From Bradyrhizobium sp. in8p8 (lineage in GTDB: Bacteria > Pseudomonadota > Alphaproteobacteria > Rhizobiales > Xanthobacteraceae): 64,000 nucleotides of DNA. Location of the stretch: positions 868,001 to 932,000 of the forward strand of contig NZ_AUGD01000002.1 of assembly GCF_000426845.1 (NCBI RefSeq), read 5' to 3'. Under the pieces are notes generated by a model, which did not search any database, was not told where the DNA came from, and saw only the letters and a list, made by a program, of their open reading frames with translations. A program made the translations under genes and the position numbers. Below are positions 7,519 to 16,751 of the stretch, piece after piece (within the stretch, counting starts at the first letter, position 1; every line of letters begins with the position of its first letter).

Positions 7519-10407
7519 ATGTCGTCTTCGCCGGCCAATCGAACCTTTACTTTCGGAAACTGGCTCATTGATTGCCAGCGCAGGGAGCTGAGACACGACA
7601 ACGTCGCGGTGCCGATTGGCAGCCGTGCGTTCGAGCTTCTCGAGAAGCTGGCGGACTCTGCCGGCCTGCTGGTGACCAAGGATGAATTGATCGGGACCGT
7701 CTGGTCGGGCCAGGTCGTCGAGGACAACACGCTCCAGGTCCATATTTCCGCCATTCGCAAGGCGCTCGGCAAGGATCGCGATCTCCTCAGAACGGTCTCA
7801 GGCCGAGGATACACCCTCGCCGGAAGCTGGCGAAGCGGACATCCGGATCACGGGGCGGCCACTACGATATCCGCTCCGTCCAGCTCCTTCTCGAGCAACC
7901 TTCCGAATATGCGTGCGCCTCTGATCGGTCGCGAGGATTGCCTGACCGAACTGGTCGACATCCTGTCCGCATATCGGGCGGTGACGCTCGTCGGCCCCGG
8001 CGGCATCGGAAAGACGAAGCTGGCCATCGAACTTGCTCGGCACGTCGCGTCATCGTTCGGCGAGTCCGTCGCACTGATCGAGCTCGCGTCCTTGCAGGAT
8101 CCGGCACTCGCGATCGCTGCAACGGCCCGCGCCCTGAAGCTTGCCTTGAACGACAAGAACGTCTCCTCTGCAAGCATTGCCGAGGCCATCGGCACTCGGC
8201 GCCTGCTCCTCGTGCTCGACAATTGCGAGCATGTCATCGACGTGGCCGCACAAATCGCCAGCGCGGTACTTCGCAATTGTCCGAATGTCACCGTCCTTGC
8301 GACCAGCCGCGAAGGGCTGCGCATCGACGGCGAATACGTTGCAGCCATCCCGCCGCTGTCAGTCCCCGGACCAGATATCCTGGATCCCGATCTGCTTCTT
8401 CGGGAAAGCGCGGTGCAGCTCTTCGTCGCACGCACGCGGGCGCTGCGTGCAAGCTTCGTTCCCGACCCAAGCGATTTGCCCAAGATAGCCGCCGTCTGCC
8501 GGCGGCTCGACGGAATTCCGCTCGCGCTGGAGTTCGCCGCAGCCCGGGTCGCGAATCTCGGGGTGGACGCCGTGTTGACACGCCTGGACCGGCGCTTCGA
8601 GCTCCTGAGCAGCGGTCGTCGCGACCAGCTGCCCCGGCACCAGACCCTGCGAGCGACGCTGGACTGGAGCTACGATCTGTTGTCGTCCGAGGAGCAGAGG
8701 CTGCTTTGCCGGCTCGCGGTGTTTCCGGCCGGCTTCACGCTGGACGCGGCCATTGCAGTGGCAGACGACGACCTTACACGATCGGACGTCATAGAGACGC
8801 TGTTCAATTTGGTCGGCAAATCGCTGGTCGCTCTGGATCCCTCCTTCGAGGGGCGGTGGCGCCTGCTCGAGACGACGCGTGCTTACGCCTTGGAGAAGCT
8901 GGCGCGAGCGGGCCTCGTCGCGCAAGTGACACGACGGCAAGCGAGCTTCCTGAGGCAGCTCGTGACGCCGCTTGGCGACACTTCCCCAACCTCTGACGAT
9001 GTTTCCCGCCTCGCCCAGGAGATCGAGAACGTGCATGTCGCGCTCGACTGGGCCTTTGCGCCTGATGGCGATGCCGCGCTCGGAGTCGAGCTGACGGCGG
9101 GCTTCGTTCCGGTATGGATGCAGTTACTGTCCTTCGTGGAGTGCTCCAGCCGGATCGAGCACGCCCTCGCCCATCTCGGCCCTGAGCTCACCTCCGATCC
9201 AAGGCTCAAGGCGCAGCTCCATGTCGCATTGGGATTCGCCCTTCTCAACACTACCGGCTCTGCCGACCGCATGAAAGCGGCCCTCAACATCGGCCTCGTG
9301 CTCGCCGAAGAAATGTCCGATCTCGAGCTGCAGCTCAAGGCTGTATGGACGCTGTGGAGCTACAATCTCAACTCGGGCCAATATGACGCCGCCAAGTCCG
9401 TCGGCGAGCGATACCTCGAGATCGCCCTGCGAACGGAGAATCCCGCCAACGAGACCGTAGGTCGACGCCTGATCGGCGCCGCCGCGCATTTCTACGGAGC
9501 GCAAGAGGATGCGAGGCGGGAGCTCACCCTGTCCCTGGATCACGAGGCTCACGGATTGGAGGACGGCCCGCACCAGATGTGGTTCCTGCTCAACCAGAGC
9601 GTTTTGGCCAAGGCCATGTTGGCCCGCGTCCTGCTGCTACAGGGACAGGTGGTGCAGAGCAGGGCTCTTGCCGCCGAATGCCTCCAGGAGGCGGAGCGGG
9701 AGAAGGACAAGCTTGCGATTGCCTACGCGTTGCGGAACGCCGTCTGCCCGATCGCTCTCATGACGCATGATCTCGCCGCGGCCGATCAGGCGATCTCGGC
9801 ACTTCTCGAGCTCGTGACCCGCGAGGGAATAGCTTTCTGGACGAGCTGGACGTCGTGCCTGAAGGGACAGCTGCTCGTCCTGGAAGGTCAGTACGACAAT
9901 GGAATAGCGTTGCTGCGGAGCGGACTGAAGGCGCGGGCCGAGAATGGATGGCTGATGCGCAATCCCGAGTTTCTGGGTTCACTCGCCGAAGGCCTGCTTG
10001 CGACCGGTGAGACCGCGCCAGCCTTGGCCGCCGTCGAAGAGGCCTTGAACATCGCCAGGCAAGGCCGGCAATTGTGGTGCCTTGCGGATCTCTTGCGCAT
10101 CAAGGCTGAAATTCTGCTGGTCGATGCTCCGCTCGATCTCTCCCGGCCGGAACTGCTGTGCGCCGAAGGGTTGTCCGTTGCAAGAGAGCAACAATGCCGC
10201 TTCTACGAGCTGAAGATCGCTGCGGCTTGGGCAAGGATCATGGCAGGATCGGACCGCAAGCAGACCGCGCTCGATCTCGTCGGCCCGATCACGGCGATGT
10301 TCGACCGGGAAGTCGATCTTCCCGCGCTCGCATTCGCGCGCGGTCTGGTTGCAAGCCCGGCGACGGCACGTGGCGGCGGCCGATCCGCTTCCTGCACCTG
10401 CCATTAG
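7519..10407 (+). CDS. Winged-helix / STAND ATPase / TPR transcriptional regulator
   Basis: A 962-aa paralog of the first two regulators. The OmpR-type winged helix spans about residues 8-103 (ends GRGYTLAGSW). A linker follows, then P-loop GPGGIGKT at 159-166, LLLVLDNCEHV and ATSREGLR, and a helical TPR-like region to the end. The ATG at 7519 begins eight residues before the winged helix; the ribosome site is weak (GGAT). Family knowledge says such proteins couple ATP-dependent oligomer switching to DNA binding. The signal is unknown. It is the third copy within 10.4 kb. Confidence 0.88.
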   Translation: MSSSPANRTFTFGNWLIDCQRRELRHDNVAVPIGSRAFELLEKLADSAGLLVTKDELIGTVWSGQVVEDNTLQVHISAIRKALGKDRDLLRTVSGRGYTLAGSWRSGHPDHGAATTISAPSSSFSSNLPNMRAPLIGREDCLTELVDILSAYRAVTLVGPGGIGKTKLAIELARHVASSFGESVALIELASLQDPALAIAATARALKLALNDKNVSSASIAEAIGTRRLLLVLDNCEHVIDVAAQIASAVLRNCPNVTVLATSREGLRIDGEYVAAIPPLSVPGPDILDPDLLLRESAVQLFVARTRALRASFVPDPSDLPKIAAVCRRLDGIPLALEFAAARVANLGVDAVLTRLDRRFELLSSGRRDQLPRHQTLRATLDWSYDLLSSEEQRLLCRLAVFPAGFTLDAAIAVADDDLTRSDVIETLFNLVGKSLVALDPSFEGRWRLLETTRAYALEKLARAGLVAQVTRRQASFLRQLVTPLGDTSPTSDDVSRLAQEIENVHVALDWAFAPDGDAALGVELTAGFVPVWMQLLSFVECSSRIEHALAHLGPELTSDPRLKAQLHVALGFALLNTTGSADRMKAALNIGLVLAEEMSDLELQLKAVWTLWSYNLNSGQYDAAKSVGERYLEIALRTENPANETVGRRLIGAAAHFYGAQEDARRELTLSLDHEAHGLEDGPHQMWFLLNQSVLAKAMLARVLLLQGQVVQSRALAAECLQEAEREKDKLAIAYALRNAVCPIALMTHDLAAADQAISALLELVTREGIAFWTSWTSCLKGQLLVLEGQYDNGIALLRSGLKARAENGWLMRNPEFLGSLAEGLLATGETAPALAAVEEALNIARQGRQLWCLADLLRIKAEILLVDAPLDLSRPELLCAEGLSVAREQQCRFYELKIAAAWARIMAGSDRKQTALDLVGPITAMFDREVDLPALAFARGLVASPATARGGGRSASCTCH

Positions 10408-10535
10408 CCAAAGCGCTTCTTCCCCCAATCCTGCGGACGACGCTGGATCACGATCTCTCGATGACGACTGCTGGACGGCGAATCCATGTTCCCACCAAGG
10501 GCCGAGCTGCGCCCGGCCTATGAAGCAAAGAGCCC

Positions 10536-11231
10536 TCAGCATCCCGGCGGCAGGATCGGCGACACGCCCGGCGTCGGCGCTGCACCTGTAGCATTGGCTG
10601 GCAACACAGTCGCAGGCGAAGCCAGGTTCATCGAGACCCCTTCCATGCAGGCAGAGCTGTTCGGGCTGGGCACGATGGAGTTTGGATCAAGGCCGGTGCC
10701 GCCAACATCCATTAGATCCACCGAAATGGTGCCCGGTGCCCGGCTGGTCGGCACCTGCGGGATCGACAGCGGCAGTGATGCGGCAGACGTCACCTGGCCG
10801 CCCGGCACGGAGCTGCATGCAACCGTCGGACCCGTTCCTATCGACGCAGCTGCGGGAATGGTTCCAGTGGAGCTGCCGCTCAGTCCCATGACCGGCAATG
10901 TCGGAGCGGCGCTGCCCGGCGTCGACAAGCCCGGGTTCGTCGCGATCGGCGGCTCCGGCATCGGAGACGGCGATGGCGGAGCGCAGACAACTACGGTCCC
11001 CGGCGACGTCGGGTCCGAGGCAAGCGGAACGGGCGCGAGCGTCGTGTCGGGTGCGTTTGGCTCGGTCGTGGCGGAAAAAGGACCGGGACTGTTCAACGGC
11101 GAGATCACGATCGCGCCCGGCACCGTCGGCAGGCCCATCGCCGTGCTGCCGGTTATGGCCACCTGCGCGTTGCTCGGAGAGCCAGCGAGCAGCAACGAAG
11201 TGAGCAACGTTGCGAAAATGGTTCTTACCAT
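10536..11231 (-). CDS. Secreted Pro/Ser/Thr/Gly-rich hypothetical protein
   Basis: A 231-aa protein with signal peptide MVRTIFATLLTSLLLAGSP, likely cut after SNA. The remainder is low-complexity and rich in P, S, T, G and A, with three isolated cysteines, one of them the final residue (PPGC). The stop of the RND adaptor gene lies 9 bases upstream of this ATG, and GAGGGG overlaps the start region, so it is probably the last gene of the efflux operon. No family recognised; a cell-envelope location is inferred from the signal peptide and composition. Confidence 0.6.
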   Translation of the reverse strand: MVRTIFATLLTSLLLAGSPSNAQVAITGSTAMGLPTVPGAIVISPLNSPGPFSATTEPNAPDTTLAPVPLASDPTSPGTVVVCAPPSPSPMPEPPIATNPGLSTPGSAAPTLPVMGLSGSSTGTIPAAASIGTGPTVACSSVPGGQVTSAASLPLSIPQVPTSRAPGTISVDLMDVGGTGLDPNSIVPSPNSSACMEGVSMNLASPATVLPANATGAAPTPGVSPILPPGC

Positions 11232-11240
11232 CCCCTCGCC

Positions 11241-12509
11241 CTAACTCACTACGACCTTGCGAACGGTTACCTTGCTGCCCTCTGCCAGGCTCACCGCCGG
11301 ATTGAGAACGACCTGATCGCCGGGCTGCACGCCTTCACGGACTTCGACGGTGGTGCCGAAATCCCGCGCGATCGAGACCTGCTGCAAATGAACGGTGCCA
11401 TTGCGCACGAGCACGACGTGAAGACCGTTTTCATCGAACACCAGTGCGTCGGACGGGATGATCATCGACGGCGTCTTGCGCGGAATCGATAGCTCGACCG
11501 TGCAATAGATGCCGGGGTTGAGCAGGCCATCCGGATTTGGCACGTCGATCTCGGTCAGCAGCGTTCGGCTGCCCGGCTGCAACGCGGTCGCGATCCGCGT
11601 GACCTTCCCCGGAAACGTCCGGCCCGGAATCTCGGGGACGCGGATATCGGCATCGATGCCGGGGGTGACTCCAAAGGCCTCGTCCTGCGGCACAAAGACC
11701 TGGGTCCGGATCACCTTGGAATGCATCAGCGTGAACATGAAGGTCGACCCGGCCTGCACCAGGCTGCCATTGTCCACGTTGCGTTGCGTGATTACGCCGT
11801 CGAACGGCGCCACCACGCGCTGGTAGGCCTTCTCCTGCTGGAGGACCCGAATCTGAGCCTCCTGCGCCGCGATGTTCGATTGGGCGACGCCCACAGCAGC
11901 CTGCTGCGCACGCAGCGTGAGCCGGTCATTGTCGCCCTGCTGCGCCGTCAGCCAGCCCTGCTTGACGAGATTGCTGTCCCGCGCATTAGTGACGTCGGCA
12001 AGTTCCCGGCTTGCTTGCGTCTGCTGCAGCGTCGCCTGGTTCTGAGCGAGCGTCGCCTGTGCCTGTGCAATCTGCTGGTCCAGCTCCGGAGCGGTGATGT
12101 CGGCGAGGAGATCGCCCTTCTTCACATGCGCGCCAATATCCACGTAGCGCTTCTCGATATAGCCGCTGGTCCGCGCAAAGATGTTTGCCGCCTCGAACGC
12201 CGTCGTCGTCGCTGGCAACGTGATCTTCATGATGTCGCCGCTGGGCCGAACAACCGCGACCCGAACATCCGGAACGGCGGTTCTGACCTGTTCTGCCAAC
12301 GCCGCGGCTTCACGCGCGGCCTGATAGTGCCGCCAGCCGCCAACGCCGAGACCGCCCGCGAGCATTAGAACGATGCCTCCTCCGAGCAACGCAGCACCGT
12401 AACGGCGGCCCAATCGTGGCTCCTTTTCGGGCGGCTCCACCATCCGCCAGCTCTCCGCACCTGGCCGGCCCGTCTTCTCATCATTGGTCCGTACGCGAAC
12501 GTCACTCAT
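11241..12509 (-). CDS. RND efflux periplasmic adaptor (membrane fusion protein)
   Basis: A 422-aa HlyD/AcrA-type adaptor. After a cytoplasmic leader there is one membrane anchor at about residues 38-60. A lipoyl-like half motif follows (VDIGAHVKKGDLLADI), then a long coiled-coil hairpin rich in Q/A (about residues 140-230), the second lipoyl half (VAPFDGVITQRNVDNG) and beta-barrel domains. It bridges the inner-membrane pump to an outer-membrane channel, which is not encoded here. Its ATG overlaps the permease stop (ATGA), indicating translational coupling. Substrate unknown. Confidence 0.9.
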   Translation of the reverse strand: MSDVRVRTNDEKTGRPGAESWRMVEPPEKEPRLGRRYGAALLGGGIVLMLAGGLGVGGWRHYQAAREAAALAEQVRTAVPDVRVAVVRPSGDIMKITLPATTTAFEAANIFARTSGYIEKRYVDIGAHVKKGDLLADITAPELDQQIAQAQATLAQNQATLQQTQASRELADVTNARDSNLVKQGWLTAQQGDNDRLTLRAQQAAVGVAQSNIAAQEAQIRVLQQEKAYQRVVAPFDGVITQRNVDNGSLVQAGSTFMFTLMHSKVIRTQVFVPQDEAFGVTPGIDADIRVPEIPGRTFPGKVTRIATALQPGSRTLLTEIDVPNPDGLLNPGIYCTVELSIPRKTPSMIIPSDALVFDENGLHVVLVRNGTVHLQQVSIARDFGTTVEVREGVQPGDQVVLNPAVSLAEGSKVTVRKVVVS

Positions 12510-15500
12510 TGCGGTTGCTCCTCGAATACGCCGTGATGAGGCTGGCCATCATTGCGCTTGCGCAGCATGGCGAACAGATAAGGCACGATCAGCAATGTCG
12601 TCGGGGTCGCGAACAGCAGCCCGCCGATGACGGCTCGTGCAAGTGCCGCATTCTGCTCCTCGCCCGGACCGCCGATCGCCATTGGGATCATGCCCACGAT
12701 CATCGCGGCAGCGGTCATCAGGACCGGACGTATCCTGGTACGGCCGGCGCTAAGCGCCGCCTGGAATGCAGAGTGTCCTTTCAGTTGCTCATCGCGCGCG
12801 AACGTCACCAGCAGGATGGAATTCGCCGAGGCCACGCCGACCGCCATGATCGCCCCCATCAGAGAGGGCACGTTCAGCGTCGTTCCGGTGATGAAGAGCA
12901 TCGTCACGATGCCGCAGAAGGTTGCCGGCAACGCAAGGATGACGACGAAAGGATCGCCGAAGTTCTGGTAGTTCACGACCATCAGCAGATACACCAGGAT
13001 GGCCGCGAACAGCAGTCCAATTCCCAGATCGCGGAACGACTGATGCATGCTCTGGATCTGGCCCAGAACCTGGATCGAATTGCCGGGCTGGAGCTGCTTC
13101 TGCAGCGCGGACGTGACCTTGTTGATGTCGGCCGCGACGCTACCGAGATCGCGTCCCTGCACGCTCGCATAAATGTCGAACACCGGCTGGACGTTGGCCT
13201 GATTCGAATTGGTGGGAACCGTGCCACGCTTGAAGGTCGCGACATTGCTGAGCAGGCCCGGTACCGTCTGCCCGCTTGCCGCAGGCGAAGCCGACACCGG
13301 CGTATTCCCCAGCGCATTCAGCGAATTGGCCCTGTACTCGGGTGTTTGCACGGCAAGGTAATATGGGATACCCGACGCCGGGTCGGTCCAGAAATTCGGC
13401 GAGACCTGCGCGGACGAGCTGAGGCTGACATTGATGTTGGTCGCAACCGTGCTGGCATTGAGGCCGAGCTGCGCGGCCCTGGTCCGGTCGATGTCGGCGT
13501 AGAACGCTGGAGCATCGACCTCCTGCTGGAGGTGAGCATCGACGACGCCCGGGATCGTGGACAGGCTCTTCTGAAGCTCCTTTGCCACGGCCAGATTGTT
13601 GGCGCCATAGCCGACCGTGCGAACGTCAATTTGCGCGGGAAGCCCGAAGTTCAGGATCTGCGTAACGATATCGGCCGCCTGGAAATAGAAGGTGTCCTCG
13701 GGGAATGCCGATGGCAGCACCTGGCGCAGCTTGCTGACGTAATCCGCGGTCGGCTGATGTCCATCCTTCAACGACACGAGGATGGTGCCGTCATTGCCCC
13801 CTATCGTCGAGCCGTCCGTGAATGCGAGGTTGTAGGCGCGCGCCGGAAGCCCGATATTGTCGACGATCAGCGCACGGTCCCGCTCCGGAATCACCTCGCG
13901 AATCTTGTCCTCGACCGCCTGGAAGATCGCTTCGGTCTTCTCGATGCGAGTGCCCGCGGGCGCGCGAACGTGAAGCTGTATCTGGCCGCCGTCGATCAGG
14001 GGATAGAAGTCGCGTCCGACATAGACGAACATGATGGCCCCGAGCGCCAGCACCAGGACGGCGACGACAGGCGCGATGGCGCGCCGCTGCAGCAAGGTCA
14101 GCAAAAGTTCGGAATAGCCATTGCGCAACCGATCGAAGCCGCGCTCGAACGCAGCCGAGGCGCGCGCGAAAATACCTGACGGGGCTTCACCCTTGCCGTG
14201 GCGCCGCTCGCTCTTCAAGAGCAGGCCGATGGTGATCGGCGTCAGCGTCCGCGACAGCCCATAGGACGCCAGCATCGCGAACACAACGGCAAGACCAAGC
14301 GGAGTGAACAGGTATTTGGCAGGTCCCTCTAGGAACACGACCGAAGTGAAGACACAGCTGATCGCCAGCGTGGAAACCAGAGTAGGCATCGCGATCTCGG
14401 CCGCCCCGTGCAGCGTCGCGTCCGGCAAAGGCATGCCATCCTCGGTCCAGAGCCGGTAAGTGTTCTCGATCGTCACGGTGGAATCGTCGACCAGGATACC
14501 GACCGCGAGCGCAAGCCCGCCGAGTGTCATCGTGTTCAGGGTCTCGCCGAGGAAGTACAGGACGACCAACGAGGAGAGCATCGCGAGCGGGATGGAGATC
14601 AGAACGACGAGCGTCGATCGCCACGATCCCAGGAACATCAGAATCATCAGCGCCGTAAGTCCGGCCGCGATCGCTCCCTCGCGCAGCACGCCACTAACCG
14701 AATGGGTGACGAATACCGACTGATCGAACAGCTCCTTGATCTTGAGCCCCGCAGGCGCCGACTCACGAAGCGATTCCAGAGCCTTCTTCACGCCATTGAC
14801 CACGGCGAGCGTGGAAGCATTGCCGTTCTTGATCACACTGAGCAGGACGGCGCGGTGGCCGTCCTCGCGCACGATGTTCTGCTGCACCTGAGAGCCATCA
14901 CGGACCTGGGCCACGTCTTTCAGAAAAATCGTCGCCCCGTTGACGAACTTGACCGGGATCATGTTGAGATCCTCGATCGAAGCCGGCGTCGCATTGGTCC
15001 GAACGGTGTATTGGGTGTCGCCGATCTTGGCCGTGCCGGTCGGCAACGTGAGATTCTGGGTATTCACGGCATTGACGATGTCGAGCGGGGTCAGCCCGCG
15101 CGATAGGAGCTTGTTCGGGTCGATGTCGACCATGATCTGACGGTACTTGCCGCCGGCGGGCGTCGGCAGTGTCACGCCGGGAACGGGCGCCAGTTGCTGG
15201 CGGACCCGATAGATGCCGAAGTCATAGAGCTGCTGCTCGTTCAGGCTGTTGGATTCCAGGCTGAGCTGGAGCACCGGCACGCTAGATGCGTTGAACTGAA
15301 CGATGATCGGCGGCTGAATGCCGGGCGGCATCAGGGCGCGGATGGCGTTGGTCGCCGACACGATCTGCGAGATCGCCAGATCGAGATTGACGTCGGGCTG
15401 GAAGTAGATCTTCTGGATCGACAGGCCGTTGAGCGTCTGCGCCTCGACGTTTTTGATACCGCTGACATTTGCGCTGATCGAGTATTGGCTATAGGTGCTG

Positions 15501-15688
15501 ACACGCTGCTCCATCTCGGGCGTCGAGAGACCGGTATAGCTCCAGATCACCGTGACCACGGGGATCCGGATCTCCGGGAAAACGTCGGTCGGCATCGACC
15601 GGATGGCGATGCCGCCGAGGAACAGGATTAGCGCCGCAAGCACATAGAATGTGTGCGGAAATCGCAGCGCGAAACGAACAATACCCAT
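12506..15688 (-). CDS. RND-family efflux permease (AcrB/HAE1-like)
   Basis: A 1060-aa inner-membrane pump of normal RND length. It has an N-terminal membrane helix, a large periplasmic porter domain, a helix bundle, a second periplasmic domain and a C-terminal bundle. The proton-relay pair is visible in VGILVDDSTVTIEN. By family it exports small molecules by proton antiport with the adaptor at 11241-12509. Hydrophobic drugs or lipophilic compounds are plausible but not shown. It lies 76 bases downstream of the RpoH-like sigma gene, in the same direction. Confidence 0.93.
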   Translation of the reverse strand: MGIVRFALRFPHTFYVLAALILFLGGIAIRSMPTDVFPEIRIPVVTVIWSYTGLSTPEMEQRVSTYSQYSISANVSGIKNVEAQTLNGLSIQKIYFQPDVNLDLAISQIVSATNAIRALMPPGIQPPIIVQFNASSVPVLQLSLESNSLNEQQLYDFGIYRVRQQLAPVPGVTLPTPAGGKYRQIMVDIDPNKLLSRGLTPLDIVNAVNTQNLTLPTGTAKIGDTQYTVRTNATPASIEDLNMIPVKFVNGATIFLKDVAQVRDGSQVQQNIVREDGHRAVLLSVIKNGNASTLAVVNGVKKALESLRESAPAGLKIKELFDQSVFVTHSVSGVLREGAIAAGLTALMILMFLGSWRSTLVVLISIPLAMLSSLVVLYFLGETLNTMTLGGLALAVGILVDDSTVTIENTYRLWTEDGMPLPDATLHGAAEIAMPTLVSTLAISCVFTSVVFLEGPAKYLFTPLGLAVVFAMLASYGLSRTLTPITIGLLLKSERRHGKGEAPSGIFARASAAFERGFDRLRNGYSELLLTLLQRRAIAPVVAVLVLALGAIMFVYVGRDFYPLIDGGQIQLHVRAPAGTRIEKTEAIFQAVEDKIREVIPERDRALIVDNIGLPARAYNLAFTDGSTIGGNDGTILVSLKDGHQPTADYVSKLRQVLPSAFPEDTFYFQAADIVTQILNFGLPAQIDVRTVGYGANNLAVAKELQKSLSTIPGVVDAHLQQEVDAPAFYADIDRTRAAQLGLNASTVATNINVSLSSSAQVSPNFWTDPASGIPYYLAVQTPEYRANSLNALGNTPVSASPAASGQTVPGLLSNVATFKRGTVPTNSNQANVQPVFDIYASVQGRDLGSVAADINKVTSALQKQLQPGNSIQVLGQIQSMHQSFRDLGIGLLFAAILVYLLMVVNYQNFGDPFVVILALPATFCGIVTMLFITGTTLNVPSLMGAIMAVGVASANSILLVTFARDEQLKGHSAFQAALSAGRTRIRPVLMTAAAMIVGMIPMAIGGPGEEQNAALARAVIGGLLFATPTTLLIVPYLFAMLRKRNDGQPHHGVFEEQPQ

Positions 15689-15764
15689 GACGGTGTGCCT
15701 GGAACGAGTGAAGCGGGATCGAGGGACAGATGACGGGCGGATATCCGCTCAAATGAAAACGAAT

Positions 15765-16751
15765 TCATGGGGCGGCGAGTTCGCGCAGCCGGGAGCGCCT
15801 GATGCCGTCAAGCCGGGCATCGCGCGCCGCGGGCGGCAGCGCTTCTCGGCGCGTCGCATCCCGCGCGGCGAGAATGACGGCGCGCCTGACCTTGGCAAAG
15901 GCGCGGATCTCGATCTGCCTGACGCGCTCGCTGGAGATCGACAGTTCGAGGCCGAGCTGATCGAGCGTAACGGGGCGGTCCGCCAGCCGCCTCGATTCCA
16001 GGACGTGGCGCTCGCGCGCGGTTAGCGCGCCCAGCGCAGCACGCAGGGCGCTGCTTCGGTTGTCCGTTTGCTCGCGATCGGCCAAGATTGTCTCCGCATC
16101 GACCGCGTCATCGACGAGCAGCGTTTCCCACTCGGCACCATTCTCCTCGCCGCCGACGCGCGCATTGAGCGACATGTCGCCGTTAAGGCGCGACTCCATC
16201 TCCATCACCTCGCGCGCGGTCACCTCGAGTCTGTCGGCGATGACAGTGGCGACCTCTGGCGTCAGCCGCGCCATCGCGCCGCCCATGGCTTTCCGCATCT
16301 CGCCGCGCAGCCGAAAGAACAGCTTCTTCTGCGCCGCCGTCGTACCGATCTTGACCAGGGACCAGGAGCGTAGGATGTAGGCGTGGATGGTCGCCTTGAT
16401 CCACGGCACCGCATAGGTGGAGAACCGCGCGCCGCGGTCGGGCTCGAAGCGAGAGGCAGCGATGACGAGACCGAGATTGGCTTCGGCGATCAGATCAACC
16501 AGCGGCAGGCCGTATCCCTTGTAGCCACGGGCTACCCTGGCCGCGATCCGCAGATGACTTGTAACGAGCGCATTCGCGGCGCGCTCGTCCCGCGTCTCCT
16601 GCCAGCGCCGTGCGAGCTGTTGCTCCTGATCACGCTCGAGAAGCTCGTAGCGCTTGATGGACATTGCGTAGGCCCTGAGGAACGGGACCGGTGCGGATAG
16701 GCTTGGCGCGGCGACGGAATCATGCCTCTGGATTTCGTGACTGGTCTGCAT
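15765..16751 (-). CDS. RpoH-like alternative sigma factor (sigma-32 family)
   Basis: A 328-aa sigma-70-family protein. Region 2 is clear (TSHLRIAARVARGYKGYG, DLIAEANLGL, RFEPDRGARFSTYAVPWIK). The RpoH box QKKLFFRLR at residues 141-149 places it in the sigma-32 group. Region 4 has LTARERHVLESR and the helix-turn-helix TLDQLGLELSISSERVRQIE. The C-terminal tail is Arg-rich. The ribosome site is GGGAG. The kinase stop codon directly abuts this ATG. Alphaproteobacteria often have several RpoH copies; this one sits between a two-component system and an RND pump, so it is probably an accessory copy for an envelope or stress regulon. That role is inference. Confidence 0.88.
   Translation of the reverse strand: MQTSHEIQRHDSVAAPSLSAPVPFLRAYAMSIKRYELLERDQEQQLARRWQETRDERAANALVTSHLRIAARVARGYKGYGLPLVDLIAEANLGLVIAASRFEPDRGARFSTYAVPWIKATIHAYILRSWSLVKIGTTAAQKKLFFRLRGEMRKAMGGAMARLTPEVATVIADRLEVTAREVMEMESRLNGDMSLNARVGGEENGAEWETLLVDDAVDAETILADREQTDNRSSALRAALGALTARERHVLESRRLADRPVTLDQLGLELSISSERVRQIEIRAFAKVRRAVILAARDATRREALPPAARDARLDGIRRSRLRELAAP

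Noticed and set aside
12416..14179. A 587-codon plus-strand open frame
   Set aside because: It is antisense to the RND permease and adaptor, His/Arg/Gln-rich, and shows no domain.
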